Below are positions 61,165-64,000 of a stretch of 64,000 nt of DNA, one piece after another. The stretch spans positions 1 to 64,000 of the forward strand of contig NZ_JACCJY010000002.1 in the NCBI RefSeq assembly GCF_014596085.1, written 5' to 3'. The notes beneath the pieces were generated by a model. It was not told where the DNA came from, made no database searches, and saw only the letters and a program-made list of their open reading frames with translations. The stretch's first letter is position 1; each line of letters opens with the position of its first letter. This DNA comes from Azospirillum tabaci (GTDB lineage Bacteria > Pseudomonadota > Alphaproteobacteria > Azospirillales > Azospirillaceae). The translations under genes were made by a program, and so were the position numbers.

Positions 61165-62185
61165 TGCGCAGGCAGTCGGCCAGCCCGTAATCCTGGGTGG
61201 GCTTCACCAGAATGCCGCGGCGCGCCAGATGGTCGAGCACCGCCTGGACGCCGAGCGACGGATCGGTTGGGATGCGCGCCAGGATGAAGTTGCAGACGCT
61301 GGGGTAGACGCGCACGCCGAGCTGCTCCAGCTCGTGGCTCAGCCAGGGCAGCCACGCGCTGTTGTGGGCGAAGGTCGCCTCTTCATGCTCGGTGTCGCCG
61401 ACGGCGGCCTCCGCCGCGGCCTGGGCGGCGATCCCGACGTTGAAGGGACCACGCGTCTGGTTGATCGCCTCGATCACCCCCGCCGGGCCATAGGCCCAGC
61501 CGACGCGCAGCCCAGCCAGCCCGTGCAGCTTGGAAAAGGTGCGCACCATCAGCACGTTGTCGGAATTCTCGACGATTTCCGTCCCGGCGCTGTAGTTGTC
61601 GCGGCGGCAATAGTCGGCGTAGGCCGAATCGAGCACCAGCAGCGTGTGCGACGGCAGGCCGGCGCGCAGCCGCAGGACCAGGTTCGAGGGAATGTAGGTG
61701 CCGGTGGGGTTGTTCGGGTTGGCGAGGAAGCAGAGCTTCGTCTTCTCGTTCGCCCGGTCGATCATCGCCTCGACATCGACGACCAGATCGCGCTCCGCGG
61801 CGATGACCGGCGTCGCCCCGGCGGCGCGGATCGCCTTCATGAAGCCGCGGTAGCCATGCTCGTGGCACAGCACCTCGTCCCCCGGCCCTGCGAAGGCCTG
61901 GGTGACGAGGTGGATCATCTCGTCGGAGCCGTTGGCGCAGGTGATGTGGCCGGCGTCCAGATCGTAGCGCCGGGCGATGGCGTGGCGCAGGCGGTCCTGC
62001 GACCAGTCGGGATAGCGGTGGATTTGCGCCGCCATGTGGCGGTAGGCGGTGAGCGCCTCCTTGCCGGGTCCCAGCGGATTGACCGTGAGCGACAGATCAA
62101 CCCAGGCGGCGCCGTCCTGCGGCGGTCGGGCGGGACGGTAGGGCTTGATCTGGCCAATTCCAGGACGGGGACTCAGCAGCTCCAT
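61100..62185 (-). CDS. hisC: Histidinol-phosphate aminotransferase (fold-type I)
   Basis: A 361-residue PLP aminotransferase. Key points: the SPRPGIGQIKPY start, CANGSDEMIHL, NPNNPTGTYI, DSAYADYCRR, the PLP lysine in RTFSKLHGLAGLRVGWAYG, and CLRITVGR at the C-terminal end. It transaminates imidazole-acetol phosphate or aromatic amino acids. ATG 62185 follows GGAG by nine bases; an ATG at 62206 is a weaker alternative. No other his genes are adjacent. It overlaps the convergent transporter gene by 65 bp. Confidence 0.87.
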   Translation of the reverse strand: MELLSPRPGIGQIKPYRPARPPQDGAAWVDLSLTVNPLGPGKEALTAYRHMAAQIHRYPDWSQDRLRHAIARRYDLDAGHITCANGSDEMIHLVTQAFAGPGDEVLCHEHGYRGFMKAIRAAGATPVIAAERDLVVDVEAMIDRANEKTKLCFLANPNNPTGTYIPSNLVLRLRAGLPSHTLLVLDSAYADYCRRDNYSAGTEIVENSDNVLMVRTFSKLHGLAGLRVGWAYGPAGVIEAINQTRGPFNVGIAAQAAAEAAVGDTEHEEATFAHNSAWLPWLSHELEQLGVRVYPSVCNFILARIPTDPSLGVQAVLDHLARRGILVKPTQDYGLADCLRITVGREDENRALVAALGEILS

Positions 62186-62287
62186 CAGGCAGGCTCCGTT
62201 GTGCATAGCGGCAAACAGCACGAACGGACTGCATTCAACCCGAAACCGGGGCAACCCGCCAGCGTTCCTTGCGGGTTGCGCTGGTTT

Positions 62288-62318
62288 ACCGCGCCGGAAC
62301 AAGCCGTTCCGGCGCGGT
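62288..62318. terminator. Strong GC-rich hairpin between hisC and aapP
   Basis: A perfect 13-bp stem (ACCGCGCCGGAAC / GTTCCGGCGCGGT) with a 5-nt loop, 9 bp past the aapP stop on the minus strand. No T run follows on either strand, so its role as a terminator of the transporter operon rests on position and stability. Confidence 0.55.
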
Positions 62319-62326
62319 TATGAGCA

Positions 62327-63109
62327 TCAGTGGTTCAGGATCTGGCTGAGGAACAGCTTCGTCCGGTCCGACTGCGGGTGGTTGAAGAACTCGTTGGGCG
62401 TGTTCTGCTCGACGATCTCGCCGCGGTCCATGAAGATGACGCGGTCGGCGACCGACTTGGCGAATCCCATCTCGTGCGTGACGCAGAGCATGGTCATGCC
62501 GTCCTCGGCCAGACCGATCATGACGTCCAGCACCTCCTTCACCATCTCGGGATCGAGGGCGGAGGTCGGCTCGTCGAACAGCATGACCTTCGGGCTCATG
62601 CACAGCGAGCGGGCGATCGCCACGCGCTGCTGCTGGCCGCCGGAAAGCTGGCCGGGATACTTGTGCGCCTGCTCGGCGATGCGCACCCGCTTCAGGTAGC
62701 GCATCGCCATCTCCTCCGCCTCGGCCTTCGGCTTCTTGCGGACCCAGATGGGGGCGAGCGTGCAGTTTTCCAGCACGGTCAGGTGCGGGAACAGGTTGAA
62801 GTGCTGGAACACCATACCGACTTCGCGGCGGACCAGCTCGATGTTCTTCAGGTTCCCGGTCAGCTCGATGCCGTCGACGATGATGGAGCCCTTCTGGTGC
62901 TCCTCAAGCCGGTTCAGGCAGCGGATCATGGTCGATTTGCCGGAGCCGGAGGGGCCGCAGATCACGATCCGCTCCCCCTTGGCAACCGACAGGTCGATGT
63001 TCTTCAGGACGTGGAACTCGCCGTACCACTTGTGCACGCCCTGGCACTGGATGATCGGCTCCCCCTGGGGGAAGGTGCGCGCGGCGCCGGCGGTTTGGGC
63101 CATGGTCAT
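62327..63109 (-). CDS. aapP: Amino-acid ABC transporter ATP-binding protein (AapP-like)
   Basis: A 260-residue polar amino-acid ATPase. Walker A is [10 protein letters not shown], the signature is [15 protein letters not shown], Walker B is [15 protein letters not shown], and the switch histidine is in CVTHEMGF. It powers a broad-specificity L-amino-acid importer, with the permease gene 16 bp upstream on the same strand. Similarity to GlnQ/BztD is equally close, so the name is by context. Confidence 0.92.
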   Translation of the reverse strand: MTMAQTAGAARTFPQGEPIIQCQGVHKWYGEFHVLKNIDLSVAKGERIVICGPSGSGKSTMIRCLNRLEEHQKGSIIVDGIELTGNLKNIELVRREVGMVFQHFNLFPHLTVLENCTLAPIWVRKKPKAEAEEMAMRYLKRVRIAEQAHKYPGQLSGGQQQRVAIARSLCMSPKVMLFDEPTSALDPEMVKEVLDVMIGLAEDGMTMLCVTHEMGFAKSVADRVIFMDRGEIVEQNTPNEFFNHPQSDRTKLFLSQILNH

Positions 63110-63125
63110 CTCTTTTCCCCTTCCC

Positions 63126-64000
63126 TCAGCGACGATGACCGCGACGCAGGTCGCGTTCGAGCTTTTGGCTGTATTTGGACATCGAGTAGCAGAACACCCA
63201 GTAGATTACGCCGATGAACAGGTAGGCCTCACGGTAGAAGCCGCGCCAGGCCGGGTCGGACAGCGCCGCCTTGGCCGTGCCCAGCAGGTCGTAGAGGCCG
63301 ATGATGATGACCAGCGACGTGTCCTTGAAGAAGCTGATGAAGGTGTTCACCAGCGGCGGGATGGAAATGGCGAGCGCCTGCGGCAGGATGATCTTGCCCA
63401 TCGCCTGCCAGTAGTTCAGGCCGAGAGCGTCCGCCGCCTCGTATTGGCCCTTCGGAATGGCCTGGAGACCGCCGCGGATCGCTTCCGCCATGTAGGCGGC
63501 GGCGAACATGATGAAGGCGATCTGGGCGCGCAGCAGCTTGTCGAAGTTCACACCGGTCGGAAGGAACAGCGGGAACATCACCGACGCCATGAACAGCAGG
63601 CTGATCAGCGGCACGCCGCGGATCAGCTCGATGTAGGTCACCGAGATCACGCGGATGGCGGGAAGCTGCGAGCGCCGGCCGAGGGCCAGCAGGACCGACG
63701 CCGGGAAGGCCACCGACAGGCCGACCACCGACAGCATCAGCGTCAGCGGCAGGCCGCCCCACAGCGTGTTCTCGACATAGGTCAAGCCCAGAACGCCGCC
63801 CCACATCAGCACGCCCACCGCGGTCAGGCCGGCGATCCAGACGAGGGCCAGCCACGGCTTCCAGAAGCGGCGGTCGCAACTCGCCAGCACCAGCGCGATG
63901 ATGATCACGATGGTGACCAGGGGCCGCCACTGCTCGTCGTACGGGAAGGTGCCGAACATGACGAAGCGCAGCTTCTCGCTGACGAAGGTCCAGCAGGCGC
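63126..64000 (-). CDS. aapM: Amino-acid ABC transporter permease (AapM-like), partial
   Basis: The reading frame runs to the right edge without a start codon; the last visible codons before the internal ATG at 63959 read [13 protein letters not shown], so the true start is outside. At least six hydrophobic segments are present. The permease motif is [20 protein letters not shown], followed by the EAA loop [19 protein letters not shown]. It pairs with AapP. The C-terminus is complete. The other subunits (AapJ, AapQ) lie beyond the window. Confidence 0.9.
   Translation of the reverse strand, partial: ACWTFVSEKLRFVMFGTFPYDEQWRPLVTIVIIIALVLASCDRRFWKPWLALVWIAGLTAVGVLMWGGVLGLTYVENTLWGGLPLTLMLSVVGLSVAFPASVLLALGRRSQLPAIRVISVTYIELIRGVPLISLLFMASVMFPLFLPTGVNFDKLLRAQIAFIMFAAAYMAEAIRGGLQAIPKGQYEAADALGLNYWQAMGKIILPQALAISIPPLVNTFISFFKDTSLVIIIGLYDLLGTAKAALSDPAWRGFYREAYLFIGVIYWVFCYSMSKYSQKLERDLRRGHRR

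Overview
The window is a chromosomal stretch of a high-G+C alphaproteobacterium, most likely Azospirillum or a close Rhodospirillales relative. The evidence is a MucR regulator, an RpoH-type sigma factor, an Aap-type amino-acid importer, a soluble globin-coupled chemoreceptor beside a second membrane chemoreceptor, and the gene orders pcm-rhodanese-tolC-popZ-valS and rlpA-dacC-tmk-holB-metG-tatD-MBL. Genes are densely packed on both strands. No phage, insertion sequence, integrase or CRISPR array was seen.

Layout. 1-440: 3' end of a 23S rRNA, a 5S rRNA and a terminator. 480-2400: YkgJ-type cysteine-cluster protein, a methyltransferase-like protein and a pteridine-reductase-type SDR. 2408-2769: a non-coding stretch with DnaA-box-like and GANTC motifs. 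2770-8180: uvrC and pgsA, then molybdenum-cofactor genes mobB, moeA, moaD, moaE. 8269-12560: MORN protein, LysE exporter, secreted alpha/beta hydrolase, acetyltransferase and small unknowns. 12656-18900: globin-coupled chemoreceptor, rpoH, acetyltransferase, mucR, HU, terC and a HAD nucleotidase. 19049-24155: pyruvyl-transferase-like protein, FAD oxidoreductase, ferric-reductase-like protein and an unrecognised 341-aa protein. 24191-32731: a polyamine island with puuB, puuA, potFGHI and an agmatine deiminase. 32851-36389: small unknown, PP2C phosphatase, DUF4384-like protein and LprI-like protein. 36425-43672: replication, translation and cell-wall operon on the minus strand. 43745-46696: YdcF and a transmembrane chemoreceptor. 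46791-52807: valS, popZ, tolC, rhodanese and pcm. 53025-53434: tRNA-Cys and tRNA-Asn. 53589-62185: three small proteins, a degenerate HtrA-like protein, Nudix, cysteine synthase, alanyl-tRNA editing protein, mercaptopyruvate sulfurtransferase, two acetyltransferases, a DMT transporter and hisC. 62327-64000: amino-acid ABC importer genes, cut by the window edge.

Functional themes. The Mo-cofactor genes overlap or nearly abut, so they are probably co-transcribed. The polyamine island couples putrescine uptake (PotFGHI) to gamma-glutamylation and oxidation (PuuA, PuuB), with agmatine deiminase beside it; PuuC, PuuD and AguB are not in the window. The 56449-59110 block pairs cysteine synthesis and sulfur transfer with clearance of mischarged tRNA-Ala.

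Most unusual signals: the DnaA/GANTC motif cluster upstream of uvrC; an HtrA-fold protein in which all three catalytic positions are replaced; a branched inverted-repeat structure between hup and terC; an inverted repeat covering the ribosome-binding site of agmatine deiminase; and an uncharacterised gene just downstream of puuB. None looks like a whole new defence or biosynthetic system, and most of the window is ordinary housekeeping sequence.
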